A stretch of DNA of 64,000 nt from UBA11986 sp963734955 (lineage in GTDB: Bacteria; Bacteroidota; Ignavibacteria; UBA10030; UBA6906), in NCBI GenBank assembly GCA_963734955.1, contig CAVTJO010000012.1, positions 308,843 through 372,842 on the forward strand, read 5' to 3'. A model generated the notes under the pieces. The model worked only from the letters and a program-made list of their open reading frames with translations, searched no databases and was not told where the DNA came from. The position numbers were made by a program, and so were the translations under genes. Positions 8,033-17,600 of the stretch are shown here, in pieces. The stretch's first letter is position 1, and each line of letters opens with the position of its first letter.

Positions 8033-9484
8033 ATGGAGGGCTACTTATGCAAGTATACATGCAGTGCCACTCATCACCACCCACGGACCGCGCACTATCG
8101 CCGCTCTTCGTATTCCGTCCTCTCCGCGTTCCTCATCATCGCGTTCATGATGAGTACGACAATCGTTGTTGCCCAGCCGGTCATCAAGTTCGAGGAATAC
8201 AAGCTCGACAATGGACTCACGGTCATTCTGCATGAAAACCACTCTGCGCCATTGACCGCAGTCATGATGATGTACCATGTCGGCTCAAAGAACGAGAAGG
8301 TAAAGCGGACGGGCTTCGCTCATCTCTTCGAACACGTCATGTTCAAAGGCTCTGAACACGTTGCTGACGGTGAACATTTCAAACTCCTGCAGGAGGTCGG
8401 GGCAAACGTAAACGGATCGACGACGGAAGACCGCACGAACTACTTCGAGGTTGTTCCGAGCAACTACCTCGAGCTGGCTCTCTATCTTGAATCCGACAGG
8501 ATGGGATATCTTCTGCCCGGGGTGACGCAGGATAAGCTCGACAATCAGCGAGACGTGGTGAAGAACGAGCGCCGCCAGCGGGTTGACAATGTTCCGTACG
8601 GCACCGCAAGCGAGAAGATCGCCGCCGCCATGTATCCCCCTACTCATCCATACAGCTGGCCGGTGATCGGATTTATGGAAGACCTTTCAGCCGCAAAACT
8701 GGAAGACGTGAAGGATTTCTTCCGGGTATATTATGCCCCGAACAACGCATGTGTCGTCATTGGCGGTGACTTCGACCCGAAACTCGCAAAGGGATGGGTG
8801 GAGAAATACTTTGGCTCCTTCCCGAAGGGGTCAGGCATCGAACGCCCACCGGTACAGACGGTGACGCTCAAGGCAGAGAAACGCTTGGTATTCGAGGACA
8901 AGGTCCAACTCCCCAGGTTGTACCTGACCTGGCCGAGCACTCCGCTCAATACCCGCGAAGATGCGTTGAGAGACGTCCTCTCAGATATTCTTGCCTCGGG
9001 CAAGAATTCGCGATTGTATAAGACGCTTGTCTATGACAGGCAAATTGCACAGTCCGTTGTTGCGTATCAGAACGGCTCGGAAATTGCCGGCGAGTTCGGA
9101 ATTCAAGTAACAGCAAAACCCGGAAAGACTCTGACTGAAATGGAGACAGCTGTCGATGAGGTTGTCAATAAGGTATTAAAGGACGGCGTGACAGAACGAG
9201 AAATTGAGAAGTGCATCAATAACAAGGAATCACAACTCATCAATAGCCGCCAGACAATGCTGGGAATTGCCGATGCACTGGCTTCGTACTACACGCTCAC
9301 CGGCGATGCAAACAATATCAACAAGGAATTCGACCGCTTCAAGGGGATAACGCCGGCAGAGATTCTCGCTGACGCGAAGAAACTCCTTGCTGGCCACAGG
9401 GTCGTCCTGAGTATCGTCCCGGAAGGCAAGCCGGAGCTCGCTGCCGAACGCAAGTCAGTGCCTCGAAAGGAAGGTGTCGAATGA
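8033..9484 (+). CDS. M16 family zinc peptidase, catalytic subunit
   Basis: This is an insulinase/processing-peptidase-like protein. The inverted zinc motif is HLFEH near residue 97, with the third ligand Glu in NERRQR about 77 residues later, as in active M16 enzymes. An N-terminal M16 domain and the C-terminal inactive half (FRVYYAPNNACVVIGGDF, then LPRLYLTWPSTP) follow. A hydrophobic leader ending VVAQ precedes the mature protein, so export is likely. The start is uncertain. In-frame candidates are TTG at 7994 and ATG at 8033, neither with a good ribosome site. The best site (GGAGGG, 8035-8040) serves an ATG at 8047 in another frame, so a small frameshift in the leader is possible. The stop overlaps the start of the next gene (ATGA), so the two should be translated together. 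Confidence 0.88.
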   Translation: MEGYLCKYTCSATHHHPRTAHYRRSSYSVLSAFLIIAFMMSTTIVVAQPVIKFEEYKLDNGLTVILHENHSAPLTAVMMMYHVGSKNEKVKRTGFAHLFEHVMFKGSEHVADGEHFKLLQEVGANVNGSTTEDRTNYFEVVPSNYLELALYLESDRMGYLLPGVTQDKLDNQRDVVKNERRQRVDNVPYGTASEKIAAAMYPPTHPYSWPVIGFMEDLSAAKLEDVKDFFRVYYAPNNACVVIGGDFDPKLAKGWVEKYFGSFPKGSGIERPPVQTVTLKAEKRLVFEDKVQLPRLYLTWPSTPLNTREDALRDVLSDILASGKNSRLYKTLVYDRQIAQSVVAYQNGSEIAGEFGIQVTAKPGKTLTEMETAVDEVVNKVLKDGVTEREIEKCINNKESQLINSRQTMLGIADALASYYTLTGDANNINKEFDRFKGITPAEILADAKKLLAGHRVVLSIVPEGKPELAAERKSVPRKEGVE

Positions 9485-10932
9485 AACCCCTCACGTTTCT
9501 CACAACCCTTGCACTGCCAATGACAATGCTCGCAACCATTTCGCTCAACGCCCAAGAGAACCTTGACCGCACCAAACGACCGGAACCTCTCGGCACACCG
9601 GGGGTGCAACTCCCGAAGATCCAGAAGGCAAAGCTTGCCAACGGACTGGAAGTGTGGCTGGTTGAAAAGCATGAACTCCCGGTTGTCGCACTGAACCTTG
9701 TCATTCAGGCCGGGTCAGATCATGATCCCATCCAGAAACCGGGCATCGCGTCCATGACCGCAGACGTTCTTGATGAAGGCACCAGGAACCGGGACGCTCT
9801 GAAGATCGCTGATGAGCTTGATTTCATCGGTGCTTCACTGGCGGTCCGGTCCGATGTCGACGGATCTTTCATTACCCTGCATTCGATCACCAAAAGGCTC
9901 AAGGAAGCACTTGATGTGTTTTCCGATGTTGTTGTCAACCCGATGTTCCCACAGGCAGAATTCGAGCGACTGAAAAAGCAGCGGCAGACTGCCCTGTTGC
10001 AGCAGAAGGATAGACCACCGGTCATCGCCACGAATGCATTCCGACATATCCTCTATGGCTCAAACCATCCGTACGGAAACGACGCTTCAGGAACGGAGAC
10101 CTCGTTGAAAGAGATGACCCGGGAAGACCTCGTTGACTTCTATAACGCGTACTACCGACCTAATAACGCGACGTTGATCGTCGTTGGAGATGCAACCCTG
10201 GGAGACATCACCACGCGACTGGAGAGCCTGCTGGCTGGATGGAAGTCGGCACCGGTGCCGGCTCTTACGCTCCCGCCGATTCCGAACGTCGAGAAGCGTA
10301 AGCTGTACATCGTCGACAAGCCGGGCGCCGCGCAGTCCGAGATTCGCATCGGTTATCCCGCCGCAGCGCGGAATACGCCGGATTTCTTCCCGATCAATCT
10401 GATGAACCGGATCCTCGGCGGTCAATACACAAGCAGGATCAATCTCAACCTGCGTGAGCGACACGGGTTTACGTACGGTGCGCGATCAGGGTTTACGTTC
10501 AACAAGGACTCAGGTCCATTCGTCGCTAGTGCCGGTGTCGCGACCGCAAAGACTGACAGCTCGTTGCAGGAATTCAAGAATGAAATCGACAGAATGCACA
10601 GCGGCGGAGTAACAGCCGACGAGCTCGCCTTCGTCAAAAAGGGGTTCGCTGGCAGCTTTGCACTCACATTCGAGACTGCCTCGCAGATCGCTGGCGCATT
10701 GCAGAACATCGTGCTCTACAACCTGCCGGAGAATTACTACGAGACGTTCCTCCAGAACATCGACAATGTAACGCTTGACGAGGTCCAGCAAACGGCCAGG
10801 AAGTACCTGGACTCATCGACGATGGCTTTTGTGGTGGTTGGGGATCTCAAGGCAATACGGAAGAGCTCGGAACAGTTGGGGTTGGGAGAAACAGTATTGT
10901 GCGATGCGGAAGGAAATCGAATAACCCGATAG
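9481..10932 (+). CDS. M16 family peptidase-like protein, non-catalytic subunit
   Basis: The 483-residue partner has a signal peptide (MKPLTFLTTLALPMTMLATI SLNAQ) and two M16 domains. The HxxEH position reads SMTAD (GIASMTADVLDEGT), so no zinc site remains. The C-terminal domain keeps the Arg/Tyr substrate-binding pair region (RERHGFTYGARS). In bacterial and mitochondrial M16B pairs one subunit carries zinc and the other binds substrate; the ATGA overlap with the upstream gene fits such a heterodimer. The inferred role is degradation of peptides in the periplasm. Confidence 0.88.
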   Translation: MKPLTFLTTLALPMTMLATISLNAQENLDRTKRPEPLGTPGVQLPKIQKAKLANGLEVWLVEKHELPVVALNLVIQAGSDHDPIQKPGIASMTADVLDEGTRNRDALKIADELDFIGASLAVRSDVDGSFITLHSITKRLKEALDVFSDVVVNPMFPQAEFERLKKQRQTALLQQKDRPPVIATNAFRHILYGSNHPYGNDASGTETSLKEMTREDLVDFYNAYYRPNNATLIVVGDATLGDITTRLESLLAGWKSAPVPALTLPPIPNVEKRKLYIVDKPGAAQSEIRIGYPAAARNTPDFFPINLMNRILGGQYTSRINLNLRERHGFTYGARSGFTFNKDSGPFVASAGVATAKTDSSLQEFKNEIDRMHSGGVTADELAFVKKGFAGSFALTFETASQIAGALQNIVLYNLPENYYETFLQNIDNVTLDEVQQTARKYLDSSTMAFVVVGDLKAIRKSSEQLGLGETVLCDAEGNRITR

Positions 10933-10948
10933 ACCCTAAGGTCTGGCT

Positions 10949-11064
10949 GAGGCTGTCCAATAATTCGGAAGAAGGGTGTAGTCGCAATTGTTTAGATTGT
11001 GATTTTAGCTTGCATTCGCAGACTAAAGTCTGCGGCCACCCATGAGGCATTTTTGGACAGCCTC
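10949..11064. repeat. MITE-like element with 12-bp terminal inverted repeats
   Basis: GAGGCTGTCCAA (10949-10960) is perfectly inverted at 11053-11064. The 92-bp interior contains a second perfect hairpin, CGCAGACT-AA-AGTCTGCG (11017-11034). It fills the space between two convergent genes (stops near 10932 and 11068), so its RNA could also serve as a terminator for either. No coding potential. Confidence 0.6.
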
Positions 11065-11067
11065 GGA

Positions 11068-12078
11068 TCAATCGAACTTTCGCATTATCGCCTCGGCCAT
11101 TTCATTCGTGCCGACGTAGTTGGTATTGTTGAGATCCCGAGTTACGAACCTTCCCTCCTTGATCACGGCTGCAACGGCACGTTCAATTCTCTCGGCCGCG
11201 ACATCTTCCTTCAAATAACGCAACATCATCGCCCCCGCGAGCACGAGCGCACAAGGATTGGCAATATTTTTCCCGGCAATATCGGGTGCGCTGCCATGCA
11301 CCGCCTCAAAGATGGCTGCATTGTATCCGATGTTCGCCCCGGGTGCAAGTCCCAGCCCTCCCACCAGACCGGATGCGAGATCAGAGAGGATGTCCCCAAA
11401 CAGATTGGTGGTCACGATAACGTCGAACTGATTCGGGTTTATCACCATTTGCATTGCCATGTTGTCTATGATCCTGTCGTCCGTCATCAAATCAGGGTAC
11501 TTCGCGCCAACCTCCCGTGAGACCTCAAGAAACAACCCGCCGGTATATTTCAGGATATTGGCCTTGTGGACTGTCGTGACCCGCTTCCGCTTCTCTGCAC
11601 GTGCGTATTCATAGGCATACTCAAGGATACGCGTGGACCCGGACCGCGTCACCACACCAATCGTCTCAGCTGCACTGCGCGATGGGTCAATGTAGTGCTC
11701 AATCCCTGCATAGAACTCTTCGGTATTCTCCCGAACGACCACCAGATCGATGTCATTGTAACGGGACCGCACTCCTTCAAACGATCGTGCGGGCCGAATG
11801 TTGGCATAGAGATCATACTCCTTCCGCAATGCCACGTTCACACTGCGGAAACCCGATCCCACGGGCGTGGTGAGAGGGCCCTTGAGTGCGATCCTTGTTC
11901 TTCCAATCGACTCGAGCACATGCGGAGGCAGTGGGTCCTTGTACTTGTCGATCGCACCAAGGCCTGCCTCAACCTTCTCCCACTCGACGTGAACGCCTGT
12001 CGCCTCAATGATCCTGATCGCAGCCTCAGAAATACTCGGCCCGATTCCGTCTCCTGGAATGAGTGTAACCGTATGCAT
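11068..12078 (-). CDS. icd: NAD-dependent isocitrate dehydrogenase
   Basis: The 336-residue protein belongs to the isocitrate/isopropylmalate dehydrogenase family. It begins TVTLIPGDGIGPSI. The substrate loop S-V-N-V-A-L-R-K followed by DLYANIRPA is characteristic of NAD-linked isocitrate dehydrogenases rather than of LeuB. VVVRENTEEFYAGIEH and the metal-binding NLFGDILSDLASGL are conserved. GSAPDIAGKNIANP is the nucleotide-binding region. It would oxidise isocitrate to 2-oxoglutarate in the cytoplasm (TCA cycle). Homoisocitrate dehydrogenases share much of this pattern and cannot be fully excluded. The ATG at 12078 has AGGT/AGGA just upstream. Confidence 0.87.
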   Translation of the reverse strand: MHTVTLIPGDGIGPSISEAAIRIIEATGVHVEWEKVEAGLGAIDKYKDPLPPHVLESIGRTRIALKGPLTTPVGSGFRSVNVALRKEYDLYANIRPARSFEGVRSRYNDIDLVVVRENTEEFYAGIEHYIDPSRSAAETIGVVTRSGSTRILEYAYEYARAEKRKRVTTVHKANILKYTGGLFLEVSREVGAKYPDLMTDDRIIDNMAMQMVINPNQFDVIVTTNLFGDILSDLASGLVGGLGLAPGANIGYNAAIFEAVHGSAPDIAGKNIANPCALVLAGAMMLRYLKEDVAAERIERAVAAVIKEGRFVTRDLNNTNYVGTNEMAEAIMRKFD

Positions 12079-12197
12079 GAGTCCTACCTTGTTATCTATA
12101 AATTGAGCGGAGTCAAGGTAAGAAAAATGGCCTGGACTTACAAAGAAGGATGCAGGGAAGAACCGGAACAGGAAGGCTCAGCCTCGGGAGGCAATGG

Positions 12198-12605
12198 TTA
12201 ATTCAGTACACTCAAGGATGTGCGATCGGACCATATGGATATCATCAACCGCATAGGACGTTTCTGGTCATATCCCGGCCGGATGCCCACGGCCACGATT
12301 TGCAGCCTGGATGGATTCATCGACTTCTTTACAAAAAAGTCGCCATGGGAGTTCGAGGAGAGGCAGCCGAGATGTTCGAGCGCATTGGGCAGCCGACTCA
12401 AGGCGAAAAATGTAACACCACCGCCCTGCTCAGCCGGGGCCTTTGCATAGTCCTGGGCTTTCTCAGCGATCAACCTCAGATCCTGTGCAAGCATCATCCG
12501 GTCATCCAGGAGACTATTTCCCGTCGAAGAGATCACACCAACTGACAACGCGATTGCGATAATGCACACGGCCAGAATGACGAACAGGATTTGCTGTTGT
12601 CCCAC
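12198..12605 (-). CDS. Pilin-like membrane protein of the MGQQQ type
   Basis: The 135-residue protein starts MGQQQILFVILAVCIIAIAL, a single N-terminal helix without a cleavable leader. Then comes a helix with DDRMMLAQDLRLIAEKAQDYAK, a glycine-rich turn (EQGGGV) and a beta-rich tail ending SLSVLN. I recall small proteins with this MGQQQ start, helix and GGG turn in Ignavibacteria, where they resemble type IV pilin or pseudopilin subunits; function there is not established. The start is GTG at 12605, with AGGAG five bases upstream. No pilus assembly gene is adjacent. Confidence 0.6.
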   Translation of the reverse strand: MGQQQILFVILAVCIIAIALSVGVISSTGNSLLDDRMMLAQDLRLIAEKAQDYAKAPAEQGGGVTFFALSRLPNALEHLGCLSSNSHGDFFVKKSMNPSRLQIVAVGIRPGYDQKRPMRLMISIWSDRTSLSVLN

Positions 12606-12871
12606 AGAGTCTCCTGAGAATCCTATGTTCTAAGTTTGAGTTTCGAACGGAAGGGAAGAAAGCTTGAGTACAATATGACAGACTGGGATTTGAATGTCAA
12701 GGAAAGAATCGTTGCGGATGACGATTGCCACGCGACTGCAAAGTGCGCACAACGGGTAAATCAAATCCCGAACCCTCAGAAATCGCCCCGAGATGAGACT
12801 CAGGTCATGGCATCAGCGCGAGATCTGTTCCCAGGTGTGCTGTCAGCGCGTGCCAACCCCGACTCATTAAG

Positions 12872-12887
12872 GCGAGCGTGAGCTCGC
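12872..12887 (-). terminator. Short hairpin after the propeller gene
   Basis: A GCGAGC/GCTCGC stem with a 4-base loop lies 3 bp beyond the stop of the next gene. There is no clear T run, so terminator function is weakly supported. Confidence 0.3.
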
Positions 12888-12889
12888 AG

Positions 12890-14404
12890 CTAATGCAGCA
12901 AGAGAACATTCCTTACATCCGCAAAGCTCCCTGCCTGCAAGCGGAAGAAATATACCCCGCTCGCTATTCCGTTTGCATCCCACCGAACCGTGTGTGCTCC
13001 CGGATGCCTCTCCTCGTTCACCAGAGTTGCCACCTCACGACCAAGCACATCAAACACTTTCAGCGTTACGTGGCTTTGTATTGGAAGGAGATAGCTGATG
13101 GTCGTGCTCGGGTTGAAGGGGTTCGGGTAGTTCTGATAGAGACGGAACAACGCAGGCCCGTTGCCCAGTATCCTTTCATCCACATCGGTAACCAGACCAA
13201 ACTCATCTGTTTTCACGAGGTACGCATCGAATGTATTCTCGCATACCATGCCGGCGATAACGAAGCCCCCATCCAGGCATTGCTGCACAGACGACCCGTT
13301 GTCGTCAAATGGACGTCCAAACGAACGCTGCCACTGGGATTCTCCCCGCTGGTCCGTCTTTACCAATAACACATCGGCTCCTCTCCCGGGAAGGGATGTC
13401 GTCCCAACAAGCGCAAACCCGCCATCGCGTGTGTGTCGCACGGAGGCACTGCTTTCGTTGGTTGCGTTCTCGATCGTGCTCGTCCAGAGGGTGTCGCCGT
13501 TCTCATTGATCCTGACGAGGGAGAACCAGGACGTTTGGGTTGGCGGCGCTCCACGGGTCACCACTCCTCCGACGATGAATCCGCTGTCGTCAACCGCATC
13601 CACAGACCATGCTGCCTCGTAGTCAGATCCGCCGTACGTTCTTGTCCAGAGCGTGTCTCCCTGGGCGTTCGTCCTCACGAGGTAGAAATCGAACGATCCG
13701 CCTCCAAATGTGTTGGTGTAACCGCAGAGCAGGAAGCCATCATCGGACAGCAACAAAATGCTTCGCAGGCCATCGTCGCCCGAGCCGCCATACGTTTTCG
13801 TCCAGAGTGTATCACCAAATCGATTTGTTCTGATGAGCCAGCCATCGGAACGTCCGTAAGGTCCCGATCCCATGATTCCGGCGATCGCTAGTCCGCTGTC
13901 GCGGGTCTCACAAATTGACAACGCATAATCCTGGATCGAGAGACGGAGCCTTGTCGTCCATACAAGGGTTCCCGCTGAGTCGACCCTGACAATGTATGCC
14001 GAGATCGAATCGGGTGGACGGGTCGACTTTGTCCCGGCGACTGCAAACCCGCCATCGGAAGTCTGGCACACCGAGAATCCATCGTCATCTCCGGCCCCGC
14101 CGATGGTGCGTGTCCAAAGTGTGTCTCCGGCACAATCTGTTCTGACGAGGAATATGTCATTCCACGAATTTGTCAAAGTGAGTGATGTTCCAACAAGGAT
14201 GAAGCCGCCTCCAGCGAGGGATTGAGCACAGAAGCCGGCATCATACTTGGGGCCACCAAACCATTTGGCGAACGTTGTAGTCTGCGAATACGCGACACCG
14301 ATGGATACAGCCAGATAGACTATGAGCGCGCTTATGACGGCTCCATAATTCGACAGTACATCACGAGGCCATCGACCTGTAACGCCACACACGTGAATGA
14401 ACAA
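12890..14404 (-). CDS. Secreted beta-propeller protein with T9SS sorting domain
   Basis: The protein repeats a unit of about 50 residues with the core GDTLWTRTYGGSGDD..., then DGGF.. and a strand G.. (DTLWTRTIGGAGDDDGFSV, DTLWTKTYGGSGDDGLRSI, DTLWTRTYGGSDYEAAWSV, ESQWQRSFGRPFDDNGSSV). This marks a propeller of about seven blades found in exported proteins. The C-terminus (YQNYPNPFNPSTTISY...SGVYFFRLQAG...RNVLLLH) is a T9SS signal. I put the start at a TTG at 14404 because GGAG lies five bases upstream and a membrane-type leader follows (ALIVYLAVSIGVAYSQ). The frame stays open to 14593, so the start is tentative. No catalytic motif was seen. Confidence 0.75.
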   Translation of the reverse strand: MFIHVCGVTGRWPRDVLSNYGAVISALIVYLAVSIGVAYSQTTTFAKWFGGPKYDAGFCAQSLAGGGFILVGTSLTLTNSWNDIFLVRTDCAGDTLWTRTIGGAGDDDGFSVCQTSDGGFAVAGTKSTRPPDSISAYIVRVDSAGTLVWTTRLRLSIQDYALSICETRDSGLAIAGIMGSGPYGRSDGWLIRTNRFGDTLWTKTYGGSGDDGLRSILLLSDDGFLLCGYTNTFGGGSFDFYLVRTNAQGDTLWTRTYGGSDYEAAWSVDAVDDSGFIVGGVVTRGAPPTQTSWFSLVRINENGDTLWTSTIENATNESSASVRHTRDGGFALVGTTSLPGRGADVLLVKTDQRGESQWQRSFGRPFDDNGSSVQQCLDGGFVIAGMVCENTFDAYLVKTDEFGLVTDVDERILGNGPALFRLYQNYPNPFNPSTTISYLLPIQSHVTLKVFDVLGREVATLVNEERHPGAHTVRWDANGIASGVYFFRLQAGSFADVRNVLLLH

Positions 14405-14600
14405 TTCTTCTCCACAACCCAACCTCCTGTAGAGTGACTGTCGAAAATGATCTGGCTCGACAGATGTCCCTGCAATGCTTAGGCTCTCGGCATCGACCGA
14501 TGACGCTGGCTCGGTGGGAAAACACTCCAGCAAACCAGGATCAAGGTCGAAGAAAGAGCTGGGTAGGCTATTGGGCATTGTTTCTGATGGCAACTTGACG

Positions 14601-14630
14601 AAAACCCCAACCGCTACCGGTTGGGGTTTT
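14601..14630 (-). terminator. Rho-independent terminator (bidirectional)
   Basis: The 13-bp stem AAAACCCCAACCG / CGGTTGGGGTTTT has a 4-base loop and T tracts on both strands. It lies 28 bp past the stop of the repeat protein at 14658 and would end that minus-strand transcript. Confidence 0.85.
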
Positions 14631-14657
14631 CTCTCTCATAAAAAGGTCGACTGATTC

Positions 14658-17600
14658 TCACCTCAGCAAAAGCAATCGCCTTACACTCGTGAAGCCACCT
14701 GCCTGAATTCTGTAAAAGTACACTCCACTCGCAAGTCCATCACCTCGGAACACGACATCATGATATCCTGCCTGCTGTTGTTCGTTCACAAGCTGAGCTA
14801 CCTGTTGGCCGAGTGTGTTGTAGACCGTCAACGTGACGAATAAGCTGTGGGGCAGACCATAGTGAATTGTCGTTGATGGGTTGAAAGGATTTGGATAGTT
14901 CTGGTCGAGTGTGAATTGCTTTGGCAATGACGACCGACTACCGAGCTTCAAAGATATTGGTGCTGTGGGATCCGATATCGTCACTGATCCCTGGCCATTT
15001 ATCTTCACCTCTCTGGCTCCAACGACCAAGGAAGTTGTCACCAATTGATCCTTCAGATCCCAACTGATTGTCAGTGGATATTGCGCATATGATACCTGAA
15101 TCGCAATCGATCGTTGCCCACCATCATTGAGGGATTCAAGCATACGGTTCGTTTCAAATCGTGCATCAAATATTCCTGCCGGCGGCTGAGGTGGGAGCTC
15201 GTAGAAATCCAATTCCTTCTGGTCAATAGATTCAGAGGTGAACAAAAGAGCCTGTTTCGCAGCTTTCGAATCACAAATCCTGATTGCTGCGGCCCTCTCT
15301 ACAATGGGTGAATGCGACGAAGCTATTTTGTTAAGACTCTGCCCGGTTGATAGAATCAACTGACCTGGAGCAATGGTCTTAACCCAATATCCTCTTGACG
15401 GCAACAACACCATCGTCCCCGAATAACTTCCATCATAGCCATAAAACTGTGACGCTATAATCGTCGGAGGGATCTGCCGAATGGTTATGACTTGAACCGA
15501 ATCTGATATTGCCCCAATCATGTTCCAGCCAACACCAACGGCAATTGTATCCAGATTCCGAAAGGTTCCTGTAAACCCCATATTTTGCGCAGATGGAAAT
15601 CTCAACCAATACCCGATGCCCTCCTGCAGCGTGTCACGAACAACGTACCCGCCCGGAATAAAGGCAAACGCATTAGAAGTCGAGCCAGGGAAGATCCAGG
15701 TCTTTCGGCCGTCGTCAACCGTAAGGGGGAGAGAAATGAGATTCCAACCTTGTCGGATAGTGCAATACAACGCGGGCCTTCGATCATAGATGACTTGAAA
15801 TGAGCTGATATCAGGATTGGTGATAACGAGTGAATCCTGTTGTTTCATATCCACTGAGAACTGGACCCCACTGGGGGCGTCTCGCATTGTGAATGTTCCC
15901 GATGGCAAATCTTGACTATTCCACTTCAAGTGGAATGGGTATCCGCCAGATCCGGGTTGCAGAAGTCCTCTGTATGTGGTGCGCGTACGCGCTCCGCCCA
16001 GGGTATCACGAATATCTCGATCGCTTCCTTGCGTGCCAGCGATTTGCCATCGGACATCAAAAACCCCTGTGGGGGGAGGAGGTGGAAGTTCTTCTTCACC
16101 AAACTGCGGATCGATCCCGTCTGTCGCTCCCTCTGACGTACCATACTCAAGGGTGCCCGCATATCCTCCATTGTCCCGCAGAGTAAGCTTCAATATGTTC
16201 CCGGCGTCGTACACAATCTGGAATTGCGGGGTCCCTTCATCGCTAATCATCAACGAGTCTTGTTCCCTCATGTCCACCGAGAATATCCCCCCCCATCCAT
16301 ATCGCAACGTGAGCGTCCCTGCAGGCAACTCCATCCGATTCCATCGGAGGTGAAATGGATATCCACCTGCCCCCGGTTGCATCACACCTGTGTATCTGAC
16401 CTGCCGATGCATACCGCCAAGTGTGTCACGTATGTCTCGCCTTACCCCTTGCGTTCCCGTGATCTTCCATCGTACATCAAACACGCCTATCGGAGGAGGA
16501 GGTGGAAGTTCTTCTTCACCAAACTGCGGATCGATCCCATCTGTCGCTCCCTCTCCCGTACCATACTCAAGAGTGCCCGCATATCCTCCATGATCCTGCA
16601 GAATAAGCTTCAGTATGTTCCCGGCGTCGTACACAATCTGGAATTGCGGGGTCCCTTCATCACTAATCACCAGCGAATCCTGGTCCTTCATGTCCACCGA
16701 GAATACCCCCCTATACCCATATCGCAACGTAAACGTCCCTGCAGGCAACTTCGTCCGGTTCCATCGGAGGTGAAATGGATATCCACCTGCCCCCGGCTGC
16801 ATCACACCCGTGTATGTGATCTGCCGCCGCATACCTCCAAGTGTATCACGTATGTCTCGCCTCATCCCTTGCGTTCCCGTGATCTTCCACCGTACATCAA
16901 ACACACCTATCGGAGGAGGAGGTGGAAGTTCTTCTTCACCAAACTGCGGATCGATCCCGTCTGTCGCTCCCTCTGACGTACCATACTCAAGGGTGCCCGC
17001 ATATCCTCCATTGTCCCGCAGAGTAAGCTTCAATATGTTCCCGGCGTCGTACACAATCTGGAATTGCGGGGTCCCTTCATCGCTAATCACCAGCGAGTCC
17101 TGGTCCTTCATGTCCACCGAGAATATCCCTCCCCATCCATATCGCAACGTGAGCGTCCCTGCAGGCAACTCCATCCGATTCCATCGGAGGTGAAATGGAT
17201 ATCCACCTGCCCCCGGTTGCATCACACCTGTGTATGTAATCTGCCGATGCATACCGCCAAGTGTATCACGTATGTCTCGCCTTACCCCTTGCGTTCCCGT
17301 GATCTTCCATCGTACATCAAACACGCCTATCGGAGGAGGAGGTGGAAGTTCCTCCTCACCAAACTGCGGATCGATCCCATCTGTCGCTCCGGGGATTGTG
17401 CCATATTCCAAACTATCCGACACTCCACCGTTGTCACGCACGGTGAGCTTGGCCAGCAACAACAAGCTCTCATGGGAAACCCACCCGACCCCGTGATACG
17501 GCGAATCAGCCTCGACTGGATTTGGTGGACCATCGAAATATCGATTCTGAAAAGATATATTCTGCAAACGTGCTGTGGTCGGATTGGAATCCGCGACCGT

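Noticed and set aside
8045..8650. Minus-strand ORFs opposite the M16 gene
   Set aside because: Shadows of a well-supported peptidase frame, with no conserved motifs of their own.
15830..17400. CRISPR-like periodic repeats
   Set aside because: The period is 420 bp with coding sequence throughout, no short repeat/unique spacer pattern and no cas genes.
16000..17500. Plus-strand ORFs of 100-250 codons opposite the 420-bp repeats
   Set aside because: They are Arg/Pro/Ser-rich mirror frames that repeat only because the true minus-strand gene repeats; no ribosome sites or recognisable domains.
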